Source of the DNA: Candidatus Saccharimonadota bacterium | Lineage (GTDB): Bacteria; Patescibacteriota; Saccharimonadia; Saccharimonadales; UBA4665 | Length of the DNA stretch: 19,141 nt | Assembly (NCBI GenBank): GCA_028289265.1 | Contig: JAQGGU010000044.1 | Coordinates: forward strand, 1 to 19,141 | Direction: 5' to 3' | Shown here: positions 7,134 to 14,824 of the stretch, one piece after another | How the letters are laid out: each line of letters begins with the position of its first letter | Position numbering within the stretch: the first letter of the stretch is position 1 | The notes under the pieces: generated by a model | The model's database searches: none | Told to the model about the DNA's origin: nothing | The model's input: the letters and a program-made list of their open reading frames with translations, nothing else | Translations under genes and position numbers: made by a program

Positions 7134-8168
7134 ATGAAGCGTAGGTATAAGCCTATTCATTTATTTTTAGAAAAAACACGGTGGTTTATTTTTGGCATAC
7201 CCCTCGTCCTTGTCAGCCTGGTAATAATCTCCCTTGTCGCGCCCACCACAGAGACTAATGCTCGAGCCGCTACCGCTACCACCACCGATAGTCCCGCAGA
7301 TGCATACACAATGGGCTCATACGATAGTGCGAACGCCGTTACCAATGGCTTGACTGCTACCGCTGATGGCTTTGACGCTGCTATAATTTCGACAGAGCGG
7401 ACACTCATGCACGGCAGTCGGTCTATCGTCGCAAACCTATCACGCAGCGGCACATTTATAACTCGAAGCTTGCACACTAGCATTGCATTCGTCGGCCGAA
7501 CCATAGCGGGCACCACTAGTTTTATGGGCCGCGGCATAGTTGTTAGCGCCACGTTCATGGCAAAAGCCGTCGTCTCCAGCTTCACGTTATTAATCAAGAT
7601 ACCGGCTACAATCCTGGGATTCGTGGCTGACACGCCTCTAGTGAGCGCGGCCATAAAGCCAGCCGATGACGCACCAACGCCAGTCATTGACCAAAACTCC
7701 CCTACCCTTTTCGCGGCTAAGACTAATGTGCCATCCGTGAACACTGTCAACAAGACAGCGCCCCAAATAGACACTTCCCCGGCGTGGCCTATCCATGGTG
7801 AAATTACTACGTATTTCGGAGTGCCTCACTGGCCATTCCAACCTACGCATACTGGTCTGGACATCAGCGATGGGCGGCCCTCCGGCGTCACACCAGTCAA
7901 ACCGTACCGGGCGGGCCGAGTCATCGAAACAGTACATTCCAACAGCGGCCTGGGCAACCACGTCATCGTCGATCATGGTGATGGAATTACCTCGGTATAC
8001 GCTCACTTCGCTACCATCAGCGTAAGCACGGGGCAGATAGTCGATAAGAGTACTGTCCTTGGTACAGAAGGTTCGACCGGTGCTTCTACCGGCCCACACG
8101 TACATATTGAAATTCGGGTAAATGGGCAACCAACGGATCCACTAAAATACCTCCAGGGGCACCCCTAA
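7134..8168 (+). CDS. membrane-anchored M23/LytM endopeptidase with 11-residue repeat linker
   Basis: A 344-residue zinc metallopeptidase that would cut peptide cross-bridges of peptidoglycan outside the cell. Residues 1-16 are basic, 17-36 hydrophobic (uncleaved anchor or signal peptide), and 40-60 are Thr/Ala-rich. Residues 83-170 divide without gaps into eight 11-residue units with consensus near xxxF[VM]xRx[LI]xx, best in 105-148, predicting a long amphipathic helix. A Pro-rich linker leads to the M23 domain (about 215-340): zinc ligands H239 and D243 (HTGLD) and H324 (HVH), catalytic H291 (YAHF). The start is fixed by GAGGA at 8 nt spacing. The promoter has a palindrome over its -35, so expression is probably controlled. 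Catalytic residues are complete, so it should be active, unlike EnvC/NlpD-type activators. Confidence 0.93.
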   Translation: MKRRYKPIHLFLEKTRWFIFGIPLVLVSLVIISLVAPTTETNARAATATTTDSPADAYTMGSYDSANAVTNGLTATADGFDAAIISTERTLMHGSRSIVANLSRSGTFITRSLHTSIAFVGRTIAGTTSFMGRGIVVSATFMAKAVVSSFTLLIKIPATILGFVADTPLVSAAIKPADDAPTPVIDQNSPTLFAAKTNVPSVNTVNKTAPQIDTSPAWPIHGEITTYFGVPHWPFQPTHTGLDISDGRPSGVTPVKPYRAGRVIETVHSNSGLGNHVIVDHGDGITSVYAHFATISVSTGQIVDKSTVLGTEGSTGASTGPHVHIEIRVNGQPTDPLKYLQGHP

Positions 8169-8251
8169 GAGATTATTTACGGCTACACCGGATTAAAAAC
8201 GTGGGCAAGATCATCGGCATATACGCGTAATTGTAGACTATCTCGTATATC

Positions 8252-8274
8252 TCTTCGGCGCCGGAAGACTTTTT
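8252..8274 (+). terminator. short hairpin with T5 run after the M23 gene
   Basis: A 5-bp stem (8252-8256 with 8264-8268), 7-nt loop GGCGCCG, then C and TTTTT. It may end the M23 transcript, but it lies immediately before the mntP -10 box and the stem is short. Confidence 0.4.
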
Positions 8275-8276
8275 AG

Positions 8277-8282
8277 TATACT
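8277..8282 (+). promoter_or_regulatory. -10 box TATACT for mntP (leaderless)
   Basis: TATACT ends 7 nt before the ATG at 8290, so transcription would begin at or next to the start codon. There is no Shine-Dalgarno and no manganese-riboswitch-like leader. Confidence 0.5.
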
Positions 8283-8289
8283 AGAGCGA

Positions 8290-8850
8290 ATGGGTTCGCT
8301 TGTTACTATCTTGATAATCGCCATAAGCCTGGCAATGGACGCCTTCGCGGTCAGCGTCGCAGGCGGTATTAAATCAAGGCAGTCAAAGTGGAGAGACGCG
8401 GTTAAGATTGGCCTGTACTTTGGTGGCTTCCAGGCTGCTATGCCGCTAATCGGCTGGGTAATGGGCAACAGCCTCAGGGGCTTCGTGATGAACTTTAGTG
8501 GCTGGATCGCCTTTATTCTCCTCACGATTATCGGCCTCAAAATGATCAAAGAAGCCCTGGTAGATGACGACGAGGACGATAAAGAACAGAAGAGCCTGCT
8601 AAACTCACGGACACTCCTGCTTATGGCCATCGCTACAAGCATAGACGCCCTGGTAGTGGGCATCACGCTGAGTCTCATCGGGTTGCCATTACTTGTGTCG
8701 GTAGCCATCATTGGTATCGTGACTTTCGTGCTCAGTGTATTGGGTTTTCAATTCGGTAAAAAGCTCGGGGCATTCTTTGCTGGCAAGATAGAAATAGTAG
8801 GCGGCATTGCGCTTATTGCTATCGGGGTCAAACTACTGCTTGCTCCCTGA
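8290..8850 (+). CDS. mntP: manganese efflux pump MntP
   Basis: A 186-residue six-TM protein of the MntP (YebN, DUF204) family that exports Mn2+ across the cytoplasmic membrane. Length and both internal-repeat signatures fit: D17 in AMDAFAVS (first TM) and D119 in ATSIDALVVG (fourth TM), equivalent to the acidic residues needed in the E. coli protein. A charged cytosolic loop (DDDEDDKEQK, about 92-101) separates the two three-TM halves. In many bacteria mntP is controlled by MntR or a yybP-ykoY riboswitch; here only 7 nt separate the -10 box from the ATG, so a riboswitch leader is excluded if that promoter is used. The gene is single and convergent with the GH13 cluster. Confidence 0.95.
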   Translation: MGSLVTILIIAISLAMDAFAVSVAGGIKSRQSKWRDAVKIGLYFGGFQAAMPLIGWVMGNSLRGFVMNFSGWIAFILLTIIGLKMIKEALVDDDEDDKEQKSLLNSRTLLLMAIATSIDALVVGITLSLIGLPLLVSVAIIGIVTFVLSVLGFQFGKKLGAFFAGKIEIVGGIALIAIGVKLLLAP

Positions 8851-8873
8851 TGTAGATTTCCAGTCCTGCACTA

Positions 8874-8944
8874 TGCGAGACCTCGCACTCGACCACCTAC
8901 CGCCTATCCCCGCGGAGTGCCAAGGCCGCGAAAAGCGGCATTGG
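8874..8944. other. two stem-loops in the convergent mntP/GH13 gap
   Basis: A small hairpin (8874-8878 with 8883-8887, 4-nt loop) and a stronger one: GCCGC-GAAAA-GCGGC at 8925-8939, extended outward by CCAA/TTGG (8920-8923 with 8941-8944) after one G-A mismatch. Neither is followed by a T-run on either strand, so a terminator role is uncertain. Confidence 0.35.
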
Positions 8945-9019
8945 ATCGTATTAGAAGATTGGTATCCAACATGATTCCCGATGTTGACGAAAGTATTAGT
9001 TATGCCGCGCCAGTAGTAA

Positions 9020-10696
9020 TTATTCCTTGGGAGTAACCACTCCTTCAAAAACAGCCGCCTCATGAGCACGCAGTTCCACTTTATCTGTAGCAGTTTTAAC
9101 TAGCATAGTTTCTGGATCAGATGAAACCACAAATGCACCTAGAGCCAGGTCCGGCTTGAGGCTCAGGCTGACCGGTTTTTTAGAGAAGTTGACCAGCACA
9201 ATATATCGCTCATCCCCTCGCGTACGGGCATAACCTAGAACATAGGTATTGCCTGTATCTATGACTTCAAATTCGCCATGCTTGATAGAAGCAGAAGTAT
9301 TGCGCAATTTACCCAAGTGACGGTAGAGTGACAGGAATGAATCAGGGTCTTTGGACTCCGTCTCAATGTTATGTGTCTTGTAATTGTCGGTTATTGGCAA
9401 CCACGTCCGTGAAGCTGTCGAGAAACCAGCGTTTTCACCGGCTGTCCACTGCAGCGGCGTGCGCTCAGGGTCACGGCCATCGCCTCCGCGGGCGCCTGGA
9501 TCCTGCACCATGTCCGCCGGGATATTGCCGTTCTTCATTCCGATTTCCTCGCCGTTATAAATAAACGCCATCCCGGGAAGTGTAAGTAACAACACGGCCG
9601 CACTGCGGGCTATAGGCTCCCCCATCCGGGTCACCATACGGTGCTGGTCGTGATTGCCAAAGGCATAGCTGGCAACACATAGCGAATTGAAGTCGTTGAG
9701 TGCTTTATGGAAAGTTCCTAGGAAATCACGCCATGCTTTAGCTTCCCATGGCAGGCTGAGTCCTTCAAAGTTAAATGGCGCGGCAACTTCAGGATCCATA
9801 CCTTCATAAAATTCCAGGTACTCATCGACACGGTTATGTGTCTCAGGGTAGGCTTCGGTGATCATGAAGCGCTCGCCGTGTTTATACTTTTCTTCTTTTA
9901 GCACAGCTGCCATTTCGCTCAAATAGGCATACAGCTGAGGCCACGCGTGATTGTTGGTGTGGATCAGTGCGCCGTAACGCGTATCCCTTCCTTCGACATA
10001 GTGCGGATTTGGCTTCTCGTCGCGGTATAAGGGGTCTTTAGCCATAAAATGCACGGCATCAACACGGAAGCCGTCTACGCCCTTGTCGAGCCAGAAGCGC
10101 ATGGCATCCTTGATGGCATCGCGCACTTCAGGGTTTGCCCAATTGAGGTCAGGCTGGCGGACATCGAAGCTGTGCAAGTAAAATTGTTGCCGAGCCGGTT
10201 CCCATTCCCAGGCCGGACCGCCGGTGAGTACTTCCACCCAGTTGTTTGGGGGAATCGGCTTGCCTTCCTTGTCATGGCCCCGTGGATCCTTCCAAATATA
10301 CCAGTCAGAGTATCTATCTTCCCTGGATTGCCGGGACTGGCGGAACCATTCGTGTTCATCAGAAGAGTGGTTGGGCACAAGGTCTACGATGATCCTTATA
10401 CCGCGTTCGTGCGCCTCTTTCAGCAGTTCATCCATGTCATCAAGCGTACCAAAGATAGCGTCGACGCCACAGTAGTCGGCCACGTCATAACCGAAATCCG
10501 CCATTGGTGAAGGGTAAAACGGAGACAGCCAAATAGCGTTAACTCCCAGATCTTCCAAGTACCCCAACTTCTTTGTTATACCAGGGATGTCACCAATACC
10601 ATCACTGTTACTGTCGTAGAAGCTGCGAGGGTAGATTTGATAGACGATAGAGCCTTCTGCCCATCTGTGATGCGTGGAAGTAGGTTTTGTGCTCAT
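9020..10696 (-). CDS. GH13 alpha-glucosidase (oligo-alpha-glucosidase family)
   Basis: A 558-residue cytosolic glycoside hydrolase that would release glucose from short alpha-glucans. All GH13 regions are present: I DLVPNH (105-110), V QPDLNW (181-186), II GFRVDAVH with nucleophile D213, III ITEAYP with acid E281, IV GNHD with D350. QPDLN and GMAFIYNGEE mark the alpha-glucosidase/oligo-1,6-glucosidase branch. The residue after the nucleophile is Ala, not the Val typical of isomaltases, favouring alpha-1,4 substrates (inference). The frame extends 12 codons upstream to a TTG at 10732, but I choose the ATG at 10696: the extension aligns to nothing and holds a TATCCT box 6 nt before the ATG. No signal peptide. 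It lies 45 nt past the branching-enzyme-like gene and is probably co-transcribed with it. Confidence 0.92.
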   Translation of the reverse strand: MSTKPTSTHHRWAEGSIVYQIYPRSFYDSNSDGIGDIPGITKKLGYLEDLGVNAIWLSPFYPSPMADFGYDVADYCGVDAIFGTLDDMDELLKEAHERGIRIIVDLVPNHSSDEHEWFRQSRQSREDRYSDWYIWKDPRGHDKEGKPIPPNNWVEVLTGGPAWEWEPARQQFYLHSFDVRQPDLNWANPEVRDAIKDAMRFWLDKGVDGFRVDAVHFMAKDPLYRDEKPNPHYVEGRDTRYGALIHTNNHAWPQLYAYLSEMAAVLKEEKYKHGERFMITEAYPETHNRVDEYLEFYEGMDPEVAAPFNFEGLSLPWEAKAWRDFLGTFHKALNDFNSLCVASYAFGNHDQHRMVTRMGEPIARSAAVLLLTLPGMAFIYNGEEIGMKNGNIPADMVQDPGARGGDGRDPERTPLQWTAGENAGFSTASRTWLPITDNYKTHNIETESKDPDSFLSLYRHLGKLRNTSASIKHGEFEVIDTGNTYVLGYARTRGDERYIVLVNFSKKPVSLSLKPDLALGAFVVSSDPETMLVKTATDKVELRAHEAAVFEGVVTPKE

Positions 10697-10702
10697 GCTA
10701 TT

Positions 10703-10708
10703 AGGATA
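10703..10708 (-). promoter_or_regulatory. -10-like box TATCCT before the alpha-glucosidase gene
   Basis: TATCCT ends 6 nt before the ATG at 10696, suggesting an internal leaderless promoter in the GH13 pair. A weak TTGGAG lies 18 nt upstream. Confidence 0.3.
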
Positions 10709-10741
10709 GCAGCCATTAAACAATAGCTCCAAATGGCTTAC

Positions 10742-12514
10742 TTATTTGTCTTGAGACAAGATAAGAACTGAAGCCGGAGGCAATACGATTGATGCCGTAC
10801 CATTTTCTACCATTACTTCAGCTACACCGGCTTCTTTGAAGTCGGGACTATAAGCCTTTGCGGTGCTATTAAACCGTACCCGCCAATTGCCGTTTCGAGG
10901 CAGTCCAAGTAGATATTCCACATGCAGTTTGTCGCCAAAGTTTACAATAACGACGACATCGTCGGCAGGGCCACCCTTTTTCCAGCGATGATAGGCTATC
11001 ACTTTGTTATCTTCATCAAAATGCATGATATTGATATCACAACCCGTCAGCCCTGCACTGACGCCACCGGCATTTTTCCGTAATGCTATAAGGTCTGCGT
11101 GGGCCTGAACAATACCGGCGTGCTTGACGGCCTTGTCCCAATCGAGTGACTGCCAATCGCTGAAACTACCGCTCTCCATAAATTCCTCCCCCTGGAATAG
11201 CATAGGAATACCGGGAGTGGTAAATAATAATGCCGCCGCGATCAGCGACTGCCGACGAGCGAACAGATTGTCGGCAGCATCGGGAGATATGACTTCATTG
11301 AAACGGGCAGAACCATTGGCTGCCGTGTCGTGCGAGTCGATATAGATGATGCGACTAAAGGGATTGTCAATGAAGCGCCTTGTCAGCTGTGTCATGAGTT
11401 CAGACAAATTAATATCCGCCGGATTGTTACTGTGCAGCGCCTCACGCAGGCTATGTGGGAATCCCAGTTCCCACTGCGACACGAACCCGGCGCCACCTTC
11501 GCTCGTGGGCTTTACGATATACTCATTATCGGCAACGTCTTCAGCAATAGTTAGTGCCGCCGGGTTAATCTTTTTTGACAGCTCATTGGCCTGCTGTAGC
11601 AGCGACCATGCTTCTGGTAAATCATTGCTGGGGTCATTGTTATAACCCTTGACGTTTCGAATATAAATAGTAGAGTCGAAGCGAAGTCCGTCTACCCTGC
11701 AATCCTCAAGCCACATCTTGACGTTGTCTAGTAAATATTGCCGTACCTCTTCTCGTCCGAAGTCGGGCCGAGTACTTCCCCATGGTGTCTCGGCACGCCA
11801 ATCATTATAAAAGTAGATGCCGCCCTTGCCATTCTCCTGCCAACCGTCGAACTGCCACAGGTCGAGGTTCTCGTCAGGACCAAAGTGATTGTAAACGACA
11901 TCAAGAATGATGCCTATTCCACGTTTGTGCGCGGCTTTCACGAATTGCAGGAAGCCGTGGCGGCCGCCATACAGGCTTTCTACCGCATAGATATAGTCGA
12001 TAGCATAACCCCAGCCCCGGTCCATCAGCATACTACCAATCGGCATCACCTCAATCATATTTACCCCAAGGCCAGCCAAATGGTCCAGCTTGTCGCACAT
12101 ATCCTGGAATGTACCGATGATCGCCGGGTCGGGCCGGTTGAAAGTACCGACGTGGAGTTCATAGATAACCTGCTCCTCTAGGGGTATAGGGGTAAAGGCG
12201 TCATCCTCCCAGTCAAAATTACTGCTCGCGATAACTGCGTTCCCCGGTGTAGTCGTAAAATGAAGTGCCCGGGGATCGTTACGGTGATAGACGTTATCGC
12301 CATTCTTGATAACAAATTTATACTCCTGACCTGGCTCGGCACCCTCTACAAAAACCGCCCAGTAGCCGTCATTCTCACTTTCCAGAGGATGCTCAGCCCA
12401 GTCATTGAACGAGCCGCTAACCGCGACACTATGGGCGAATGGCGCCCATACCCTGAAGGACACACCAGAGCCTCGCACTAAGGCCCCGACATCTTTTTTA
12501 GTTTTTCTGGACAT
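10742..12514 (-). CDS. GH13 glucan-branching-enzyme-like protein with CBM48 domain
   Basis: A 590-residue cytosolic GH13 protein. An N-terminal CBM48-like domain (about 10-90; FRVWAPFAHSVAVSGSFNDW) precedes the barrel: region I DVVYNH (205-210), II GLRFDS with nucleophile D280, III IAED with acid E325, IV SHD with H395/D396, then GIPMLFQGEEF and a C-terminal beta domain (about 495-590). CBM48 and the ordering suit a 1,4-alpha-glucan branching enzyme, but regions II and IV (RFDST, SHDTAANG) differ from classical GlgB, and trehalohydrolases have a similar layout. I therefore leave the gene unnamed. The ATG at 12514 (MSRKTKKDVG) is chosen over a TTG 15 codons upstream because a promoter (TTGCGC, 17 nt, CATAAT) ends 7 nt before it. 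The alpha-glucosidase gene follows 45 nt downstream. Confidence 0.85.
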   Translation of the reverse strand: MSRKTKKDVGALVRGSGVSFRVWAPFAHSVAVSGSFNDWAEHPLESENDGYWAVFVEGAEPGQEYKFVIKNGDNVYHRNDPRALHFTTTPGNAVIASSNFDWEDDAFTPIPLEEQVIYELHVGTFNRPDPAIIGTFQDMCDKLDHLAGLGVNMIEVMPIGSMLMDRGWGYAIDYIYAVESLYGGRHGFLQFVKAAHKRGIGIILDVVYNHFGPDENLDLWQFDGWQENGKGGIYFYNDWRAETPWGSTRPDFGREEVRQYLLDNVKMWLEDCRVDGLRFDSTIYIRNVKGYNNDPSNDLPEAWSLLQQANELSKKINPAALTIAEDVADNEYIVKPTSEGGAGFVSQWELGFPHSLREALHSNNPADINLSELMTQLTRRFIDNPFSRIIYIDSHDTAANGSARFNEVISPDAADNLFARRQSLIAAALLFTTPGIPMLFQGEEFMESGSFSDWQSLDWDKAVKHAGIVQAHADLIALRKNAGGVSAGLTGCDINIMHFDEDNKVIAYHRWKKGGPADDVVVIVNFGDKLHVEYLLGLPRNGNWRVRFNSTAKAYSPDFKEAGVAEVMVENGTASIVLPPASVLILSQDK

Positions 12515-12521
12515 AACCTCT

Positions 12522-12550
12522 ATTATGCTTATGCCTGCTGCCATGCGCAA
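12522..12550 (-). promoter_or_regulatory. promoter for the GH13 pair
   Basis: On the minus strand: -35 TTGCGC (12550-12545), 17-nt spacer, -10 CATAAT (12527-12522). The -10 ends 7 nt before the ATG at 12514, so the mRNA would be leaderless. Confidence 0.5.
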
Positions 12551-12572
12551 CCCAAGCACTTAGAATAAGTAC

Positions 12573-13154
12573 TTAGTGCCTGGATTTGTACAGCAGCAAA
12601 TACCCAAAACCGAGAACCAGTAAACTCCAGCCCAGCAGGCTCGAAATACTCGTGATAGCAAGACTAATAATTTCAGAATTCTCACCAGCCACGTACCCTA
12701 CATACGCGAGTATGGCAGCGGGGATGGAATTGCCGATAGTGGTATAACTTACAAAAGGCATCAAAGCCATTTGCGGGAAGACGTCCGACAAGGATACGGC
12801 AGTCCTCAGGCCCGGCACAAACCTGCCCACTAGCACCGCTGTACTTGCATGACGGTCAAACCACCGCCCTGCCCGTTCAATATTTTTCGGCCGTAAACCT
12901 ATCCATTTACCGCGCTTGTGAATAAGTCTGTATACGGCTGCTTGATCCACGAGGCGCGCAATCAGATATATGACTATGGACCCTAGCGTCGAACCAGCCG
13001 CCCCAACTATGATAGCCAGTACCAAAGATACTTGGCCGGCGGACGCAAGATACCCGGCAACCGGCATGACGGCTTCGGTCGGCAGAAGCGCCATCAGGAT
13101 AAAAATACTGATATACCTGCTTGAAGCTACAACCGTATAAATAGAATCAATCAT
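12573..13154 (-). CDS. DedA-family membrane protein
   Basis: A 193-residue multi-pass membrane protein of the DedA/VTT superfamily, members of which act as lipid flippases or proton-coupled transporters needed for envelope integrity. Diagnostic features: E27 in LPTEAVMPVAGYLA, the small-residue stretch GAAGSTLGSIVIYLIAR (51-67), and FDRHASTAVLVGRFVPGLRT with R111 and R117, spaced like the essential arginine pair of E. coli YqjA. The open frame reaches a TTG at 13190, but the ATG at 13154 is preferred because the extra 12 codons contain a TATACT box (13177-13172) and the shorter start fits the family. The GH13 genes lie downstream on the same strand (58-nt gap) but have a promoter of their own. 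Confidence 0.9.
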   Translation of the reverse strand: MIDSIYTVVASSRYISIFILMALLPTEAVMPVAGYLASAGQVSLVLAIIVGAAGSTLGSIVIYLIARLVDQAAVYRLIHKRGKWIGLRPKNIERAGRWFDRHASTAVLVGRFVPGLRTAVSLSDVFPQMALMPFVSYTTIGNSIPAAILAYVGYVAGENSEIISLAITSISSLLGWSLLVLGFGYLLLYKSRH

Positions 13155-13171
13155 GACGAAGTCGTACGCTA

Positions 13172-13177
13172 AGTATA
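13172..13177 (-). promoter_or_regulatory. -10 box TATACT for the DedA gene
   Basis: TATACT on the minus strand ends 17 nt before the chosen ATG at 13154, predicting a leader of about 10 nt. No good -35 at normal spacing. Confidence 0.4.
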
Positions 13178-13285
13178 CGGCAAGTAACAATACCCATGGT
13201 TATGCTTTTTTTCAATGACACAGAGAGAGGGGCTACTCATACTCCCCCGTACCAATTGACCATACATAAAATTTCACAGACAGGT

Positions 13286-13299
13286 ACTCCTCAAGGAGT
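13286..13299. promoter_or_regulatory. 14-bp dyad next to a TATATA box, putative operator
   Basis: ACTCCT-CA-AGGAGT is a perfect 6-2-6 inverted repeat directly before TATATA (13301-13306), upstream of the surface-protein/sortase pair. It may be an operator or a small RNA hairpin. The AGGAG in it is not a ribosome site, since no start codon follows closely. Confidence 0.35.
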
Positions 13300-13359
13300 T
13301 TATATAAGCTTACACACAAAAAAGCTAACCAATCTAACCTAAACTACAAGGGGGGTGTT

Positions 13360-13968
13360 ATGAAAACATCAATATTCAGAGCGGCTGGGTCTGTTGCCGG
13401 GGTAGCAAGCTGTCTAGTCCTATTCAGTGGGGTCGCTAGCGCAGATAGCATAAACGATTCAGGACGCGGTTCACGCAATATAATAAGCCATGAGAATATT
13501 TGCACGACCAAAGTACACAACAATACCGACATTACCTTCATCAATGATACTTGGCAAGATGCTGATTCCGGGGATACTACGGTAAAAAATAATGACGATG
13601 TTAATGGCAGCATATCCTCAGGTAGCGCTTCGAACTTGAACCACACTAGTTTCAATACGAGCGTGACTAACGCTAGTGGCGCAGGCTGTGGCGCCGAACA
13701 GCCGGTCAAGGCCCCTGGCGAAAATATCGGTGGCGGCCATGGTGGAGGACAAACTCTTGGCATATCCACTAGTGCACCTGCGCCTGGCCGTGGAGTCGAA
13801 GAAAGGGAAATACTGAGCACATCAGTCGTAGAACAAGTCGCCACCGTACCCGTTGGCGGCGTTGGTGCCGGTAGTGGTGGTACGGAATACCTAGGCGGTC
13901 TAGTAGCAGTCACATTACTCAGTGGCGCACTAGCTACACGGCGCCTGCAACGCTCGTTCAGAGTGTAG
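13360..13968 (+). CDS. secreted, C-terminally anchored Asn/Thr/Ser-rich surface protein
   Basis: A 202-residue protein of no family I recognise. It has a signal peptide (1-28, cleavage near VASA-D), a polar region rich in Asn, Thr, Ser and Asp (about 45-110) bracketed by C48 and C110, a Gly/Pro-rich spacer (about 115-175), a hydrophobic segment (about 178-193) and a basic tail RRLQRSFRV. Hydrophobic segment plus basic tail is the layout of a cell-wall sorting signal, but there is no LPXTG; the only short motifs before it are VPVGG and GGTEYLGG. The next gene, 65 nt downstream on the same strand, is a sortase, so this is a candidate non-canonical substrate or simply a membrane-anchored adhesin or stalk (inference). 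A G-rich ribosome site (AAGGGGGG, 13348-13355) supports the start. Confidence 0.75.
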   Translation: MKTSIFRAAGSVAGVASCLVLFSGVASADSINDSGRGSRNIISHENICTTKVHNNTDITFINDTWQDADSGDTTVKNNDDVNGSISSGSASNLNHTSFNTSVTNASGAGCGAEQPVKAPGENIGGGHGGGQTLGISTSAPAPGRGVEEREILSTSVVEQVATVPVGGVGAGSGGTEYLGGLVAVTLLSGALATRRLQRSFRV

Positions 13969-14033
13969 TGCAGGACGTAATACATAGTAGTCGGCCTTAA
14001 AACTAACAGTTCTTTCATGAGGAGATTGCTATC

Positions 14034-14774
14034 ATGGCCCAAGATACCATCCCGCCCCAAGAAGGCTATTTCCGGGAAATACCTGTTGCTGCAATAGTCT
14101 ACAGCAATCTCCTCGCTGAGAGTTTACACACTTACTCATTGGATATATCGGGATTCAAACGCTACGCTTCATACGCAGTTACGGCTGCGCTACTATTTAT
14201 TTCGATCAGTGGCATGTACCTGGTAGGTTCAGTACTCGTTGCCGAAACTTCTTCCAACAGCGGAAAGCCTCCCGCGCGGTCCACCGCCGCACCTGCGTCA
14301 TCCAGGGCAAAAAGTGCGGCGTACCTACCGAAATCCGCGCCGACACAGCTCAAAATACCTTCAATAGGGCTTACAGCCGGAGCGGTGGAAGTAGGACAAA
14401 ATGACGATGGCACCATGGAAGTGCCGGGCGCTGACGTCGTAGGCTGGTATAACCTCGGTCCGGCCCCAGGTGAACTGGGCCCCGCTGTCATTACCGGCCA
14501 TGTCGACAGCGCCATCAGCGGTCCTGCTGTATTCTGGGACCTTGAAAAAGTGCAGGTCGGCGACGACATATCGATAACCCGGGCAGACGGTAAAACGGTC
14601 ACCTTTAAAGTCGAAAAGTCTGAGTCGTACGACCAGAGCAACTTCCCGACCAATGCGGTATACGGCAATTTGAACTACCCGGGCCTGCGTCTGATAACTT
14701 GTGATGGAGATTTCAACTACCTCACCCGGCATTATTCCCATAATCTGGTCGTATACGCTAAAGCTGTTTTATAA
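14034..14774 (+). CDS. class F-like sortase
   Basis: A 246-residue membrane-anchored transpeptidase or protease. Residues 1-45 are cytosolic, 46-70 form one TM helix, and 71-100 are a Ser/Ala/Pro-rich linker. The catalytic domain (about 103-246) contains H156 in TGHVDS, C223 in LITC and R232 in TRH, the full sortase triad. The TGHVD plus AVFWDLEKVQVGD arrangement is typical of the actinobacterial class E/F type. Sortases cut a C-terminal signal and attach the protein to peptidoglycan or to another subunit. The start is well supported by AGGAG (14020-14024) with 9 nt spacing. Co-transcription with the surface protein upstream is likely (65-nt gap, no terminator seen) and a terminator follows. 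No canonical LPXTG protein is encoded in the window. Confidence 0.93.
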   Translation: MAQDTIPPQEGYFREIPVAAIVYSNLLAESLHTYSLDISGFKRYASYAVTAALLFISISGMYLVGSVLVAETSSNSGKPPARSTAAPASSRAKSAAYLPKSAPTQLKIPSIGLTAGAVEVGQNDDGTMEVPGADVVGWYNLGPAPGELGPAVITGHVDSAISGPAVFWDLEKVQVGDDISITRADGKTVTFKVEKSESYDQSNFPTNAVYGNLNYPGLRLITCDGDFNYLTRHYSHNLVVYAKAVL

Positions 14775-14792
14775 TCCCGAGAACACGCAAAG

Positions 14793-14824
14793 AAAAAGGT
14801 CTCTAGCATAAGAGTGATCTTTTT
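14793..14824 (+). terminator. rho-independent terminator after the sortase gene
   Basis: AAAAAGGTC (14793-14801) pairs with GATCTTTTT (14816-14824) with one G-U pair. An inner TCT/AGA stem closes a 6-nt loop with a 2-nt bulge. The hairpin begins about 18 nt past the sortase stop. Confidence 0.65.

Noticed and set aside
7157..7774. 205-codon minus-strand open frame
   Set aside because: Antisense of the M23 gene, whose domains, promoter and ribosome site are clear.
8227..8249. Possible reverse-strand fourth copy of the 27-nt motif
   Set aside because: Only scattered matches to the ACGATA/TCTAC portion with insertions; no GCCC-CCAAA part or hairpin.
8169..8289. Manganese (yybP-ykoY) riboswitch before mntP
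   Set aside because: The 121-nt gap lacks a recognisable riboswitch core and the -10 box lies 7 nt from the ATG, leaving no room for a leader.
13344..14060. 238-codon minus-strand open frame
   Set aside because: Antisense to the surface-protein gene, Pro/Leu/Thr-rich; the plus strand has a signal peptide and ribosome site.
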